Source of the DNA: Paludibacterium paludis
GTDB lineage: Bacteria; Pseudomonadota; Gammaproteobacteria; Burkholderiales; Chromobacteriaceae
Direction: 5' to 3'
DNA: 64,000 bases
NCBI RefSeq assembly: GCF_018802605.1
Contig: NZ_CP069161.1
Location: forward strand, 2,232,001-2,296,000
Of the stretch, positions 56,081 through 64,000 are shown in pieces. The position numbers were made by a program, and so were the translations under genes. Each line of letters opens with the position of its first letter. The first letter of the stretch is position 1. The notes under the pieces are model-generated. The model ran no database searches. It saw only the letters and a list, made by a program, of their open reading frames with translations, and was not told the DNA's origin.

Positions 56081-56224
56081 ATGAACACCGACACCCTGAT
56101 CAAAATGAAATTCTCCGATTGGCGCCGGCTGCCGCGGGCGTTCCGCGTCGTCATCGAAGGCCAGCCGAAGGTCCTGGTTTCGCGGCCGGGGCGCGATTAC
56201 TTCGTTCCCGTACAGTTTGTTTAA
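56081..56224 (+). CDS. Small protein (47 residues) behind the S24 peptidase
   Basis: ATG eleven bases after the peptidase stop, with GAGGAG seven bases upstream, so it is clearly meant to be translated. It reads MNTDTLIKMKFSDWRRLPRA at the start and GRDYFVPVQFV at the end: mixed basic and aromatic, no membrane helix, no cysteine. No family recognised. Operon position suggests it works with the peptidase. Confidence 0.65.
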   Translation: MNTDTLIKMKFSDWRRLPRAFRVVIEGQPKVLVSRPGRDYFVPVQFV

Positions 56225-56328
56225 ACCGGACTCGAGATCATTCATCACAACCTTTAGTGAATCTACGTAATGCGCAAACGGGTGTTTTGTGAGAAAATTC
56301 CTTCGCAATCAAGATAGTCCAGAGCAGA

Positions 56329-56356
56329 TGTTTGTCCCCTGAATGCAGGACAAACA
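56329..56356 (+). promoter_or_regulatory. Perfect dyad in the leader of the first PEP-CTERM gene
   Basis: TGTTTGTCC and GGACAAACA, nine pairs around a ten-base loop, end just before the AAAGGGAG ribosome site. It could fold as a leader stem-loop or bind a regulator. The word GGACAAAC recurs directly before the second PEP-CTERM ATG. Confidence 0.5.
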
Positions 56357-56369
56357 GAAAGGGAGTTCC

Positions 56370-56894
56370 ATGAAATTTGTCCGTATCGTCGCCGCACTGA
56401 TCCTCGCTTCCGTGTCGTGCCTGTCGTTCGCCAAGGCGACCGTCGTCCCGATCCTGAATGCCGAGATCAAGTCCAATGGCGCATGGAGCAGCAATCAGCT
56501 CACGCCTTACTGGAAAAAGACCCAGTTCTCCGTCACCACGGCCGGCAAGTACGACATTTCGTTCGATCTGACGCCGAAGAAAGGCTCCGAGAACTCGCTG
56601 ATCGCGTCCTTGCAGAACACCCTCAGCTCGCTGACCGGCGGCGTCATCGGCAACCTGGCCAACGCCAATGTGGGCAGCAGCCTTTACCACCAAACGTTCA
56701 CCGTGGACCTGACGCCCGGCAAGTACAGCTTCTACCTGGCCTTCACCAACGCCACACCGTGGAAGGGCGCGCTGAACGTCTCGCTCACGCCGACCGCCGC
56801 GGTGCCGGAACCGGAAACCTACGCCCTGATGGGACTGGGGATGGCCGCCGTGCTGCTGCGTCGCCGTCAGACCCGCAAGAACGCCATGCGCTGA
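56370..56894 (+). CDS. PEP-CTERM sorting-domain protein, copy 1
   Basis: 174 residues. Signal peptide (VRIVAALILASVSCLSFAKA), a beta-rich domain (TTAGKYDISFDLTPKKGSEN, YHQTFTVDLTPGKYSFYLAF), then a C-terminal PEP-CTERM signal: VPEPETYALMGLGMAAVLLRRR. The PEP motif, helix and basic tail are the exosortase substrate pattern, so the protein is exported and processed, usually for biofilm or surface work. AAGGGAG stands before the ATG. The next gene is its paralogue. No exosortase is in the window. Confidence 0.88.
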   Translation: MKFVRIVAALILASVSCLSFAKATVVPILNAEIKSNGAWSSNQLTPYWKKTQFSVTTAGKYDISFDLTPKKGSENSLIASLQNTLSSLTGGVIGNLANANVGSSLYHQTFTVDLTPGKYSFYLAFTNATPWKGALNVSLTPTAAVPEPETYALMGLGMAAVLLRRRQTRKNAMR

Positions 56895-56917
56895 TTTTCC
56901 CGCAGACCGCAATCCTC

Positions 56918-56954
56918 ATCGCCCCGGCCACGCCCGGGGCGATATCGTTTTTAT
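56918..56954 (+). terminator. Terminator-like hairpin after PEP-CTERM copy 1
   Basis: ATCGCCCCGG and CCGGGGCGAT form ten pairs around a six-base loop; ATCG then TTTTTA follow. The gap before the T run weakens it slightly. Confidence 0.7.
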
Positions 56955-57094
56955 CCCATCCACGCCAAAGCCGGCACCCGTCCCCTCCCTCCGCCTTTTC
57001 ACCACACTCAGTGTTTCTACGCATTACAAATGCGTATTCAAAATGGAAAATAATCTCCTTCTTTACCGCAAGACCTCGCCATAAAGGACAAACC

Positions 57095-57607
57095 ATGAAA
57101 CTTGCCCGCGCTCTTGCTGTCATCGCCTTTCTGATCGCCCCCGCCCTGGCCTCGGCAAAACTCACCGTTCAGCCGATTGTCAACGAGTCCATCAAATCCT
57201 GGGGGGCATGGAGTTCCGCGGAATTGTTTCCGTTCTGGAGCAAGACCCTCTTTGAGGTAACGCATACGGGCAAGTACGACATCACCTTCGATCTGACACC
57301 AAAGAAGGGGTATGAGTCGTCCGCCATCGATTTATTGCACAACAGCATCACCTCGCTCTACACCGGAGGTTTTGCCTCCTATACGAATTTCGACCTGGGC
57401 AGCAGCCGCTACCACCGGACATTCACCCTCGATTTGCAACCGGGCATCTACAGCTATTACCTGGCCTTCACCAATCAGGATCTCTGGAAAGGCACGATCA
57501 ACGTCAGCGCAGGCCTGCATACCCCCGCCGTCCCCGAGCCCGAAACCTACGTGCTGATGGGTATCGGACTGTCGGTCATTCTGCTGCGCCACCGAAAACC
57601 GCGCTAA
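57095..57607 (+). CDS. PEP-CTERM sorting-domain protein, copy 2
   Basis: 170 residues: signal peptide (ALAVIAFLIAPALASAK), the same beta-rich body as copy 1 (HTGKYDITFDLTPKKGYES, YHRTFTLDLQPGIYSYYLAF) and VPEPETYVLMGIGLSVILLRHR at the end. It and copy 1 share the WKGxxNVS and AWSSxxLxPxW stretches, so they arose by tandem duplication and have since diverged. AAAGGA lies seven bases before the ATG. A small hairpin GCATT/AATGC is upstream near 57021. Confidence 0.87.
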   Translation: MKLARALAVIAFLIAPALASAKLTVQPIVNESIKSWGAWSSAELFPFWSKTLFEVTHTGKYDITFDLTPKKGYESSAIDLLHNSITSLYTGGFASYTNFDLGSSRYHRTFTLDLQPGIYSYYLAFTNQDLWKGTINVSAGLHTPAVPEPETYVLMGIGLSVILLRHRKPR

Positions 57608-57629
57608 GCCAGCCCAGTGCGTTTTAGCC

Positions 57630-58388
57630 CTAAGGCCGGATCAACGCCTTGAACGTCTGCAGCGACTCGGATTTGAGCACCAGGCCAAGGTTGTTCGGAA
57701 TGGCACGCGCCGGGCATGACTCATCCAGCGGATGAAGCATCCCGGCGTACAACACCCCGAGCAGGGTGACGCCTTCCGGCCCCGCGCCCGCCGGCTCCCC
57801 CACCATCACCACCGGACTACCGCTCGCCCCGGGGAAACACGCGCAATCGATCAGGAAATCGGGGCGGCCCGCATAGTTCCGGTTCGGGCTGGTCGCGGCG
57901 AAACCGCGCCGCAACACGGGAAGGTTGTTCATTTCGTCCCAGATTCCGTCCGGATACCCCGGCATCAGCACGCTCTCGAGTCCTGTCAGGGCCGCCAGAA
58001 TGGGAGGCGTCGGCAGGTTATTCTCTTCGAAAGCCGGGGTATAAAACCGCAGTCCGTGTCCGGCCGCATATTGCAGGATCGGCGCAAACGGCATGATAGA
58101 GATATCGAAACAAGCGTGAGGCCGCCAGAAAGAAGCGAACCGATCGAATACGACCCGTTCGCACCATCCCGTCAGCGGATCACCCTGCTCGTCGGCCCGA
58201 GTCAGCACAAACGCGCCCTGACAGGCGTCGCGAATGACGTGGGAGCAGGTCACGACCATCGGCGCGACCTGCCCGTCTTCCCACCGGTAGGTAAAGAAGA
58301 ACGCGGTGCCCGTCACACACTCGCCCGACGTCTTCCGGCACTCCAGCCGCACGGTGGTGTGCCGCAAACGATCCACCAGTCCCAGCAT
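57630..58388 (-). CDS. Trypsin-like serine protease domain protein
   Basis: 252 residues from the ATG at 58388, which has AAGGGGG upstream. The frame runs on to 58577 but through a terminator hairpin. No signal peptide. The S1-like triad can be placed: His in VVTCSHVIRDA, Asp in ACFDISIMPF and Ser in CFPGASGSPVVMV. It resembles cytoplasmic trypsin-like peptidase domains found in stress or defence settings; function here is unknown. Confidence 0.75.
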   Translation of the reverse strand: MLGLVDRLRHTTVRLECRKTSGECVTGTAFFFTYRWEDGQVAPMVVTCSHVIRDACQGAFVLTRADEQGDPLTGWCERVVFDRFASFWRPHACFDISIMPFAPILQYAAGHGLRFYTPAFEENNLPTPPILAALTGLESVLMPGYPDGIWDEMNNLPVLRRGFAATSPNRNYAGRPDFLIDCACFPGASGSPVVMVGEPAGAGPEGVTLLGVLYAGMLHPLDESCPARAIPNNLGLVLKSESLQTFKALIRP

Positions 58389-58483
58389 CGCCCCCTTCTC
58401 CGCCGTTGTTTTCACCACTGTGGCGGCCTCTCGTCTTTCGGACAAGGCGGAGCGGCGCGCCGCTCCCGAAACGGGATCGGCGA

Positions 58484-58510
58484 ATAAAAAAAACCCTCCG
58501 CAGGGAGGGC
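58484..58510 (-). terminator. Terminator after dusC
   Basis: On the minus strand CCCTCC-CTGC-GGAGGG runs into eight T. It lies between the dusC stop and the protease start. Confidence 0.85.
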
Positions 58511-58634
58511 TCAAATCAAATCGGGGAAGTGAACGATCGGCGACGCGCCGATCGCACCATGCCTTGTTGACAAACAACTAGGACATTAGGCTATTTTATA
58601 TGATTATCTTAAAAGCATAAATACGTAAATATAC

Positions 58635-59582
58635 TTATCGTTCGGACAGCAAGGCCTCGATGCGCAGCGGATCCTCTTCCCGGCGAACCCGTTCGAACCA
58701 TTCGCCCGCCTCGGGCCAAGTGCGCTTGAGTTGCCCGAGCCATTGTTTCAGGCGCGACGCGGGATAGCGCGACACCCCTCCTCGAGCCATGCACTGCCCG
58801 TAAAAATCCCGCACCCACGGCATCATTTCATGCCAGTCCATGGGCTCCTCGTCAAGCCCCGTCCGAGCGCGCTTGATCCGCATGGCCAGATCCGGGCAGG
58901 CGACCAGCCCGCGGCCGATCATGACTGTTTCGCATCCGCTCTCTCTCCGTATCGCCCGGTAGTCATCAAGGGTCCACACCTCTCCGTTGGCGACAACGGG
59001 AATCGTCACCGCTTCGCGGATTCGCGCGATCCAGTCCCAGTGCGCCGGAGGCCGGTAACCCTCGACCTTGGTTCGCCCATGGACGGTCAACTCATTCGCC
59101 CCCGCTTCGGCGATCGCACGCGCACAGTCCAGCGCCTGTGTCTTGTCTTCATACCCCAACCGCATTTTCGCGGTAACGGGAACATCGGCGGGCACCGCGC
59201 GCCGCACCGCGCTGACGATTTCATGCAACAATGGCGGTTCGGTCAGCAAAATGGCGCCGCCGCGATGACGGTTCACCGTGGGCGCCGGGCACCCGAAATT
59301 CAGATCGACACCCCGCGCGCCGAGCCTTGCGGCCAGTTCGGCATTCTCGGCAAGGCACATGGGGTCCGAGCCGAGAAGCTGGACGCGAAGCGGCGTGCCG
59401 GCCCGGGTTCGGGCGCCGTGGCGCAATTCCGGCGCCAGGCGGTGAAAGGTGCGGGGGGAATGCAGGTGGCTCGTGACACGCACGAACTCGGTCACACACA
59501 GATCGATTCCCCCGACCCGGGTGAGAATGTCGCGCATGATGTCGTCGACCAACCCCTCCATGGGCGCCAGTACCAGCTTCAT
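58635..59582 (-). CDS. dusC: tRNA-dihydrouridine(16) synthase
   Basis: FMN enzyme reducing uridine 16 in tRNA. 315 residues: [21 protein letters not shown] start, VQLLGSDPM, the catalytic Cys in [25 protein letters not shown], and [15 protein letters not shown]. The N-terminal APMEG and the C-terminal part fit DusC (U16) better than DusA or DusB. Confidence 0.9.
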   Translation of the reverse strand: MKLVLAPMEGLVDDIMRDILTRVGGIDLCVTEFVRVTSHLHSPRTFHRLAPELRHGARTRAGTPLRVQLLGSDPMCLAENAELAARLGARGVDLNFGCPAPTVNRHRGGAILLTEPPLLHEIVSAVRRAVPADVPVTAKMRLGYEDKTQALDCARAIAEAGANELTVHGRTKVEGYRPPAHWDWIARIREAVTIPVVANGEVWTLDDYRAIRRESGCETVMIGRGLVACPDLAMRIKRARTGLDEEPMDWHEMMPWVRDFYGQCMARGGVSRYPASRLKQWLGQLKRTWPEAGEWFERVRREEDPLRIEALLSER

Positions 59583-59662
59583 GATCGGAGAACTCGCAAA
59601 AAATTGGCGATTATACTGCCTTGCCGTGTCCTTTTTATCATTACTTTGAAAGCGACTTTCTC

Positions 59663-59881
59663 ATGCACACCCCCGTTCCCGGCATCTACCGCCACTACAA
59701 GGGCAATCTGTACGAAGTTTGTGGCGTAGCACGACATTCGGAAACCGGCGATCCGCTGGTCGTGTACCGGGCCCTCTACGGCGATTACGGCCTGTGGGTC
59801 CGCCCAGCTGAAATGTTTCAGGAATCCGTCATTCACGAAGGGGAAGCCCAGCCCCGCTTTGCACTGGTCAAAGCCTTCTGA
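59663..59881 (+). CDS. DUF1653 family protein
   Basis: 72 residues: PGIYRHYKGNLYEVCGVARHSET and VVYRALYGDYGLWVRPAEMFQE are the DUF1653 signature. Small widespread bacterial family of unknown role. The frame is open 14 codons further upstream, but MHTPVPGIYRHYKG fits best. It stands 47 bases upstream of msrA. Confidence 0.85.
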   Translation: MHTPVPGIYRHYKGNLYEVCGVARHSETGDPLVVYRALYGDYGLWVRPAEMFQESVIHEGEAQPRFALVKAF

Positions 59882-59928
59882 GCATCACTATACTTGAATA
59901 GTCGCAACGCAAGACGGATGATCGAAAC

Positions 59929-60459
59929 ATGGAAAAGGCCATTCTTGGCGGGGGATGTTTCTGGTGCCTCGACACGATATTCAGGCGCCTGAAGGGAGTG
60001 GAAAGCGTCGTGTCCGGCTACACGGGGGGCCATGCCACCGATCCGGATTACCGTTCCGTTTGCGAGGGATTGACCGGGCACGCCGAAGTGGTCGAGATAA
60101 TGTATGATCCTTCACAGATACGGTATGCCGACTTGCTGGAGATTTTTTTTGCCATTCATGACCCCACCACGCTGAACCGTCAAGGCTATGATACCGGTAC
60201 CCAATACCGCTCCTCCATTTTCACCACCGATGCCGCCCAGGAAGCCGAAGCCAGGCACTACGTCGCGCAGCTCGAGGCGAAAAAGATTTTCGATGCGCCG
60301 ATCGTGACCCAGATTTCCCCGGCCGGATCGTTCTACCCGGCGGAGGAAGAGCACCAGGATTATTTCGAACGCCATGGTTCCGCGCCCTATTGCCGTATCG
60401 TGATTGCGCCAAAAGTGCGCAAATTCCTGGAAATATTCCAGAACAAACTCAAAAGTTAA
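59929..60459 (+). CDS. msrA: Peptide-methionine (S)-S-oxide reductase MsrA
   Basis: Repairs oxidised methionine. 176 residues; the catalytic GGCFWCLDTIF is at the N-terminus, followed by VVSGYTGGHATDPDYRSVC, EIFFAIHDPTTLNRQG, DTGTQYRS and EEEHQDYFER. Only MsrA, no MsrB fusion. The ribosome site is weak. Confidence 0.95.
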   Translation: MEKAILGGGCFWCLDTIFRRLKGVESVVSGYTGGHATDPDYRSVCEGLTGHAEVVEIMYDPSQIRYADLLEIFFAIHDPTTLNRQGYDTGTQYRSSIFTTDAAQEAEARHYVAQLEAKKIFDAPIVTQISPAGSFYPAEEEHQDYFERHGSAPYCRIVIAPKVRKFLEIFQNKLKS

Positions 60460-60532
60460 AGTTCATACTATTCTGCGCCAAGCCTGTTTATAATACCGGG
60501 ATCGCAATAACCCCCCCACAGACCCGGGCTCG

Positions 60533-61498
60533 ATGCGCAAGTCCTTCGCCAGAAAACTGCTGTTCCTGTCCAGCCTGATCGGTCTTGTCGTCACGGCGGG
60601 AACCATGGGGTACATGATCATCGAAGGATGGTCATTGCTCGACAGCCTTTACATGACGGTCATCACGCTGGCGACCATCGGTTACGGCGAAACCCACAAC
60701 CTCTCAAACTTCGGCCGGGTATTCACCATCGCGCTGATCGTATTCGGCACCGGTGTGGTCGGCTATGGCATTTCCTCCCTGACCCTGATGCTCTTTCAGG
60801 GCGATCTTCCCAACTATCTGAAGCGCAGAAAAATGGAAAAAATCATCGCCCGCATGTCGGACCACATCATCGTCTGCGGGCTGAGCCGCACCGGACAGTA
60901 CGCGCTGGAAGAGCTCGCGCAGTCCGGACAGGCTGTCGTCGTCATCGAAAGAGAGGAAACCAATGCGCTGATGCTCGAAGGCCGCGACATTCCCTATATT
61001 GTCGGGGACGCCACCGATGATGAAAACCTGCTGGCGGCGGGGGTCGGCAAGGCCCGCGCGGTGGTGACCTGCCTGACCTCGGACGCCGACAACGCCTTCG
61101 TGGTCGTGACGGCGCGCAATCTGAATCGCGAGCTGCTCATTGTTTCCAAGGCGGAGACGGAAAGCTCCCGCAACAAGCTCCTTGCGGTTGGGGCCGACAA
61201 GGTCGTGATTCCGTCCCGGCTTGGCGGCACCAACCTTGCCAATATGGTGGTACGGCCGGAAACGCTGCACTTCTTCGAGCATTTGCACTCGCGCTACCCG
61301 AACACGTTCCGCGCGGAGCTCCTGAATGCCGGCCCGGCCTGGGAGGGGCGGCGCCTGGCGGATTTTGTCCATCACAAGGACCGGCGCATGCTCGTCATCG
61401 CCCTTGAGCATCCGGGCGGGGAGATCGAATTCAACCCCTCGCCGGATGCCATGCTCAGGGACGGCACAGCCATCATGGTCATCAACAATTTCAAATGA
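60533..61498 (+). CDS. Potassium channel with RCK/TrkA-N domain
   Basis: 321 residues. Two membrane helices with pore selectivity filter TIGYG at about 48-52 (LATIGYGETHN), then an RCK domain: a Rossmann NAD site (HIIVCGLSRTGQYALEELA) and TrkA-C-like C-terminus (FNPSPDAMLRDGTAIMVI). A TATAAT at 60490-60495 is a likely -10. Probable ligand-gated K+ channel. The histidine kinase gene starts 14 bases after its stop. Confidence 0.9.
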   Translation: MRKSFARKLLFLSSLIGLVVTAGTMGYMIIEGWSLLDSLYMTVITLATIGYGETHNLSNFGRVFTIALIVFGTGVVGYGISSLTLMLFQGDLPNYLKRRKMEKIIARMSDHIIVCGLSRTGQYALEELAQSGQAVVVIEREETNALMLEGRDIPYIVGDATDDENLLAAGVGKARAVVTCLTSDADNAFVVVTARNLNRELLIVSKAETESSRNKLLAVGADKVVIPSRLGGTNLANMVVRPETLHFFEHLHSRYPNTFRAELLNAGPAWEGRRLADFVHHKDRRMLVIALEHPGGEIEFNPSPDAMLRDGTAIMVINNFK

Positions 61499-61511
61499 AC
61501 GGGCACGGTTC

Positions 61512-63803
61512 ATGTCGCTCCTGAAAAATGCGCCGGCGGTGCGCCCCGGGCTGCGCGCAATGCTCGACACGCTGCGGGAGGCCACGGCGTTCGAGTGGGT
61601 GGCCGCGGGACTCACCTGGCTTGCCATCGGCGGCCTGAGCATGCTGTTAAGCCTGAGCATCGCCATCGAGCACGAGGAAAACCGGTTCAACGACGACGCG
61701 CTTCGCCTCAGGCAAAGCCTCGAACAGCACCTGAAAACAACCGAACAGGTTTTGCTGGGTCTGGCCGATATCGTCAATGGCAACCGGCACTCCCCGGAAT
61801 CCCGCTTTACCGGTTATGCCAGCGAAACGGCGAAGCGTTACGAGTTCGTCTACATCATGGGCTACCAGCCTCTGGTTCGCGACGAGGAGCGGCCCGCTTT
61901 CGAAGCCGCGCAATCGGCCCGGATCAAGGGGTTTTCCATACGGGATTATCAGCACAGCAACGGCAAGGACTGGCACAGCCGGCTGCAATGGAGCCATGCG
62001 CCGCGCCGCGCCCGTTACCTGCCCTGGATTTCCGCAGAGCCCTCCTTGCCCGTCAGCGCGACGCATGTGCTCGGAATCGACCTGCTGAACGACTCGCTGG
62101 TCGGAAGCAGCATACAGCGCGCCATTGCCAGCACCGCGACCGAAATCACCCCGTCTTTCGAACTGGCGGACGGCACTCCGGGAATGGCGTTCGTGCGCGC
62201 CATATACCGCACGACGCCCCCCGGCAACAGCTCGCTCATCCGCAGCGAAGAGGCGATCGGCGCCCTGACGCTGGTCGTGCGCACGAGCAAACTCCTTGGC
62301 GCGGAAGCGCTGCCCGACGATCTGGACGTCACACTCGAAAGGAACGAAGGCGCGGCGGGACATTTCCAGCCGATACTGCTCCATTTGCCCCCCCGCGCGG
62401 CGCCGTCGCCTGTCGAGAGACTGCTGTTCCCGCAGTTGAGCGTGACCCTGCCGGTCGCTTCAGCGATTTTTCCATACCAGCTCAAACTCGGCACGCAGTT
62501 GGGATTCCGCATACTGCCGACGCCGACATTGCTGCTTTGCCTTCTGCTGGGGGCCCTGCCCAGCATGATGGTCTTGCTGATGCTCGGCATGCGACGCCGT
62601 GCGCGCCTGCACCATGAGCATGCCAGCGAACGGTTGCACCGGGAGCGGGAGAACGCCATGGTGACACTGCAGGCGATTTCCGACGCGGTCATTACGTTCG
62701 ATACGCAGCGGATCGTTCAATATCTGAATCCGACCGCGGCAAGGCTGCTGAGCATCAAGCCGGAAACCGCGCGGGGGCGCCCCTTGCAGGAACTGCTTCA
62801 GCTGCGCTACGAGTTCGCCCGTCAGGCCATGGCCGATCCTTTTCTGGAGTGTCTGCAGCGCCGTACAGTCGTCGAACTTGCCGAAAACAGTTACCTGATC
62901 CGGCCGTCCGGCGACAAACTGCTTATCGAGGGAACCGTATCGCCCCTATTCGATCGCTCCGGCTCGCTACAGGGCGCCGTGCTGACCTTCCGCGACACGG
63001 CGCCGGTTCGGCGCCGCATGCTCGAGGCGCTCGAGGCGAGCGAGGATCGGTTGCGCCTTCACGAAAAAGAGCTCGCGCGCGTTGCACGGATCAACTCGAT
63101 GGGAGAAATGACGTCCGGGATTGCCCATGAAATCAACCAGCCCTTGTCGGCCATCATGAGTTATTGCCAGGCTTCGCTCTCCTTACTCGAAGACGACGAC
63201 CCGGATCTGGAAATGATACGCCAGGCCATCCAGTCCGCGGTCAGCCAGGCCGAACGCGCCGGCAAGATCGTTCTGCGCCTGCGGGACTTCGTGTCCAAGC
63301 GCAATCAGGACTGCGCCCCGGTCGATGTGAATCACGCCGTGCTCAATGCACTGACCTTGACCGAACACGAGGTACTGGACAGCGAGATTCACTTAGAATA
63401 CAGACCTGAGCCCAACTTGCCGCTGGCCTACGCCGACTCTATCCATCTTGAGCAAGTGGTACTCAACCTGATCCGCAATGCGATCGATGCCATGCAAAGT
63501 GTCCGCCCATGGGGCCGTCTGATTGTCGAAACAAGCTATTTCGCCGATCGCATCCGCATCTCGGTGAGCGACAATGGCCCGGGGATTCCCGACGCCACGC
63601 TGGAAAGAATCTTCGAGCCGTTTTTCAGCACGAAACAGAAAGGGATGGGTCTTGGCCTGACCATTTGCCAGACCATCATTGAAAGCATCGGCGGTCAACT
63701 GACCGCCAGAAACAAGACGGGAGGAGGCGCGGAATTCATTGTCGAACTGCCGCCGCTGGATGCCCGTACGTTTGTGCAACAAGCCGGAGTTGAATCGTCA
63801 TGA
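61512..63803 (+). CDS. CHASE-PAS sensor histidine kinase
   Basis: 763 residues. Membrane helix (AAGLTWLAIGGLSMLLSLSIAI), a periplasmic CHASE-type sensor (FVYIMGYQPLVRDEERPAFE, LPVSATHVLGIDLLNDS), a second helix (TPTLLLCLLLGALPSMMVLLML), PAS (AISDAVITFDTQRIVQYLNP), HisKA with His539 in SGIAHEINQPLSAIMSYCQ, and HATPase (VVLNLIRNAIDAM, DNGPGIPDATLERIFEPFFST, GMGLGLTICQTII). FixL/DctB-like sequence in the catalytic part. Its stop overlaps the next ATG (ATGA), pairing it with the response regulator. Confidence 0.92.
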   Translation: MSLLKNAPAVRPGLRAMLDTLREATAFEWVAAGLTWLAIGGLSMLLSLSIAIEHEENRFNDDALRLRQSLEQHLKTTEQVLLGLADIVNGNRHSPESRFTGYASETAKRYEFVYIMGYQPLVRDEERPAFEAAQSARIKGFSIRDYQHSNGKDWHSRLQWSHAPRRARYLPWISAEPSLPVSATHVLGIDLLNDSLVGSSIQRAIASTATEITPSFELADGTPGMAFVRAIYRTTPPGNSSLIRSEEAIGALTLVVRTSKLLGAEALPDDLDVTLERNEGAAGHFQPILLHLPPRAAPSPVERLLFPQLSVTLPVASAIFPYQLKLGTQLGFRILPTPTLLLCLLLGALPSMMVLLMLGMRRRARLHHEHASERLHRERENAMVTLQAISDAVITFDTQRIVQYLNPTAARLLSIKPETARGRPLQELLQLRYEFARQAMADPFLECLQRRTVVELAENSYLIRPSGDKLLIEGTVSPLFDRSGSLQGAVLTFRDTAPVRRRMLEALEASEDRLRLHEKELARVARINSMGEMTSGIAHEINQPLSAIMSYCQASLSLLEDDDPDLEMIRQAIQSAVSQAERAGKIVLRLRDFVSKRNQDCAPVDVNHAVLNALTLTEHEVLDSEIHLEYRPEPNLPLAYADSIHLEQVVLNLIRNAIDAMQSVRPWGRLIVETSYFADRIRISVSDNGPGIPDATLERIFEPFFSTKQKGMGLGLTICQTIIESIGGQLTARNKTGGGAEFIVELPPLDARTFVQQAGVESS

Positions 63804-64000
63804 TCACCATGACCCCGACCGTATTCATCGTCGACGACGATCCCGCCGTCCGGGATTCGCTGGCCCTGCTCATCCGCGCCCAGGGAATGCGGGTGCTGAG
63901 CTTCGCCTCCGCCCAGGAGTTCCTCGACAACTATCAGGAAGGCGAAATCGGCTGTGTCGTGCTGGACATCCGCATGCCGCAAATCACCGGACTGGCCCTG
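63800..64000 (+). CDS. Response regulator, FixJ-like, 5' part only
   Basis: 67 residues of a REC domain before the window ends: VFIVDDDPAVRDSLALLIRA and GCVVLDIRMPQITGLAL with the acceptor Asp. FixJ/TtrR-type regulators carry a LuxR helix-turn-helix after this, which is outside the window. Coupled to the upstream kinase by ATGA overlap. Confidence 0.88.
   Translation, partial: MITMTPTVFIVDDDPAVRDSLALLIRAQGMRVLSFASAQEFLDNYQEGEIGCVVLDIRMPQITGLAL

Noticed and set aside
56417..57094. An N-terminal extension of PEP-CTERM copy 2 across copy 1
   Set aside because: It is the shifted frame of copy 1; the signal peptide and ribosome site place the start at 57095.

Overview
The window is about 62% GC by eye and densely coded. 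Gene content suggests a motile, facultatively anaerobic betaproteobacterium. The E. coli-like LysA/LysP, FNR-type sites, flagellar stator genes, PEP-CTERM proteins and a type III effector candidate would fit the Neisseriales/Chromobacteriaceae. That placement is inferred from protein character, not from a marker gene.

Region 1 (1-11.5 kb) is an anaerobic pyruvate and serine module. After the 3' end of a cold-shock gene comes a minus-strand cluster focA-pflB-pflA-ackA-pta: formate channel, pyruvate formate-lyase, its activase, acetate kinase and phosphotransacetylase. The serine transporter sdaC and serine deaminase sdaA lie divergently. FNR-type dyads (TTGAC/T-N4-ATCAA) sit upstream of pflB, focA and sdaC. 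Serine import, deamination to pyruvate, cleavage to formate and acetyl-CoA, and ATP from acetate kinase could therefore be induced together without oxygen.

Region 2 (11.5-23.1 kb) holds an unrecognised, apparently frameshifted orphan, a solute-binding protein, a YecA/SEC-C protein, a FadL-like porin, an FMN riboswitch with ribB, lysA and lysP, an alpha/beta hydrolase, and a diguanylate cyclase overlapping a small periplasmic protein.

Region 3 (23.2-26.2 kb) is a small island: a truncated IS5-family (IS427-like) end, an IS1634-type transposase remnant, a lower-GC gene for a putative ShET2/EspL-family cysteine protease effector, and a nearly complete but frameshifted second IS427-like copy with a TTA target duplication.

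Region 4 (26.2-32.1 kb) is a compact minus-strand run: motA, motB, a membrane-anchored methyltransferase (possibly CTG start), an HDOD protein, a TrmH-type methyltransferase and a soluble CZB chemoreceptor. Region 5 (32.1-39.2 kb) is gamma-glutamylated putrescine catabolism with a pyruvate-linked aminotransferase and alanine dehydrogenase, plus a divergent puuR-like regulator and puuC-like dehydrogenase. Region 6 (39.2-46.1 kb) is mixed: SnoaL-like protein and LysR regulator, an MscS channel with a cyclic-nucleotide domain, an astacin-type protease with a lectin-like tail, two exporters and YajQ.

Region 7 (46.1-54.3 kb) is one operon for a chemosensory array: STAS protein, CheA, MCP, CheW, a divergent second MCP, CheB, and a REC-EAL c-di-GMP phosphodiesterase in place of CheY. 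No cheR is present. Region 8 (54.3-64 kb) has tdk, a zinc-ribbon protein, a UmuD-like S24 peptidase with a 47-residue partner and no umuC, two tandem PEP-CTERM paralogues, a trypsin-like protease, dusC, a DUF1653 protein, msrA, a potassium channel, and a CHASE-PAS histidine kinase overlapping a response regulator cut by the window end. I saw no rRNA, tRNA or CRISPR array.
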